Source of the DNA: a virus | Virus record (IMG/VR): IMGVR_UViG_3300011270_000019 | Span: 1 to 20,116 of that record | Direction: 5' to 3' (one strand) | DNA: 20,116 nt | Part shown: positions 19,593 to 20,116 of the stretch, one piece after another | How positions within the stretch are numbered: position 1 is the stretch's first letter | How the letters are laid out: the number at the start of each line of letters is the position of its first letter | Notes under the pieces: generated by a model | The model's input: the letters and a program-made list of their open reading frames with translations, nothing else | Told to the model about the DNA's origin: nothing | Database searches by the model: none | Made by a program: the position numbers and the translations under genes

Positions 19593-20116
19593 GCGGCAGG
19601 CCCATCGTATTGATGCAGCCCTACGTCCCGGAGTCCGCCATCGCGGCCGTCTCGGAGGTGTTACGCTCGCGCTGGATCGGGCAGGGGCCGAAGGTCGACG
19701 AATTCGAGCGCCAGTTTTCCCGGCAGATCGCCGGCGGGCGCCCCTCGGTGGCGGTCAGTTCCTGCACCGCGGCGCTGCACCTCGCCTACATCCTGGCGGG
19801 AATCGAGCCGGGCGATACGGTGCTCGCACCGCTGTTTACGTGTACGGCGGCCAACGAAGCGCTGCTCTATCGCGGGGCCAAGATCCGGTTCGTGGACGTG
19901 GAGAAAGACTCGCTCAACATGAGTCTCGAATACGCACTCGCTCACGGCCTGAACGAAGCCAAGGCGGTTTCGATTGTCCACTACGGCGGCATGCCGGCCG
20001 ATGTCGGCGGATTCGTACGCCTGCTGCCGGGCACCCCGCTCATCGAAGATTGCGCGCAGGCGCTCGGGGGCTCATACCGGAATACCATGATGCCGCTGGG
20101 GGGCTGGGCCGACTAC
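19589..20116 (+). CDS. DegT/DnrJ/EryC1/StrS-type sugar aminotransferase, partial (runs off the end)
   Basis: The first 176 residues of a PLP-dependent aminotransferase of the DegT family, which converts a keto-sugar nucleotide to an amino sugar. Signals: 'LRSRWIGQGPKVDEFERQF' (25-43), 'AVSSCTAALHLA' (55-66), 'FVDVEKDSLNMS' (101-112), 'VHYGGMPAD' (130-138) and 'LIEDCAQALGGSY' (151-163), whose Asp154 contacts the PLP ring nitrogen in this family. The PLP-binding Lys lies beyond the window edge. The start is GTG, overlapping the preceding stop by 4 nt. Its presence means the phage can supply an amino sugar, not just transfer host sugars. NDP-hexose is the expected substrate by family. Confidence 0.9.
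   Translation, partial: MSGRPIVLMQPYVPESAIAAVSEVLRSRWIGQGPKVDEFERQFSRQIAGGRPSVAVSSCTAALHLAYILAGIEPGDTVLAPLFTCTAANEALLYRGAKIRFVDVEKDSLNMSLEYALAHGLNEAKAVSIVHYGGMPADVGGFVRLLPGTPLIEDCAQALGGSYRNTMMPLGGWADY

Overview
The window is the left part of a tailed-phage (or prophage) genome with an HK97-type head. Base composition is high GC throughout, and nothing recognisably bacterial is present at either edge. The sequence does not identify the host. GC-rich coding, GTG starts and many genes without Shine-Dalgarno sites suggest a high-GC environmental bacterium, but this is inference only.

Layout. (1) 23-4212, minus strand, is an early module of eight genes: a sliding-clamp (DnaN) homologue carrying a C-terminal Cys-rich segment and an AlpA/excisionase-like helix-turn-helix, a DUF932 protein, five small proteins of unknown function, and a small Cys-containing basic protein. 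Most of these genes have textbook Shine-Dalgarno sites. Two lack them and instead have promoters placed so that transcripts would start at or next to the start codon. (2) 4249-7667, plus strand, is the packaging module: P27-family small terminase, a permuted papain-like/NlpC-P60-type protein, and large terminase, with one minus-strand gene (5445-5747) inserted. (3) 7774-10590 is a mixed module: a D12-class adenine methylase, a bare LuxR-type HTH protein, probable lysis genes (an XhlA-like membrane peptide, a small holin-like protein, an RlpA-like double-psi beta-barrel protein), several small ORFs, and a 28-residue lysine-rich peptide on the minus strand. (4) 10595-15719 is the head module: HK97 portal, prohead protease with a long C-terminal extension, major capsid protein, a small conserved protein, and a phiE125 gp8/gp6-like head-tail connector. 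A perfect 14-bp hairpin follows the capsid gene. (5) 15783-20116 (runs off the end) is a sugar-modification cassette: two family-2 glycosyltransferases, a third glycosyltransferase-like protein, a class I methyltransferase, a DegT-type sugar aminotransferase (partial), two small unknown proteins and one Ser/Thr-rich probable virion protein. Its last six genes are joined by five consecutive 4-nt start/stop overlaps.

How the parts fit. The early (minus) and late (plus) transcription units diverge at about 4.21-4.25 kb. Two closely related palindromic operator-like sites lie there and 277 bp away; they differ only at a symmetric pair of positions that keeps the palindrome intact. They are the best candidates for the binding sites of a phage regulator. 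The late unit runs packaging, lysis and head, then enters the glycan cassette where tail genes would usually begin. The most notable features are the clamp-HTH fusion, the paired operators with leaderless-type promoters, and the coupled glycan cassette embedded in the morphogenesis region. No tRNA, rRNA, CRISPR array or insertion sequence was seen, and no stretch over about 300 bases lacks a plausible gene.
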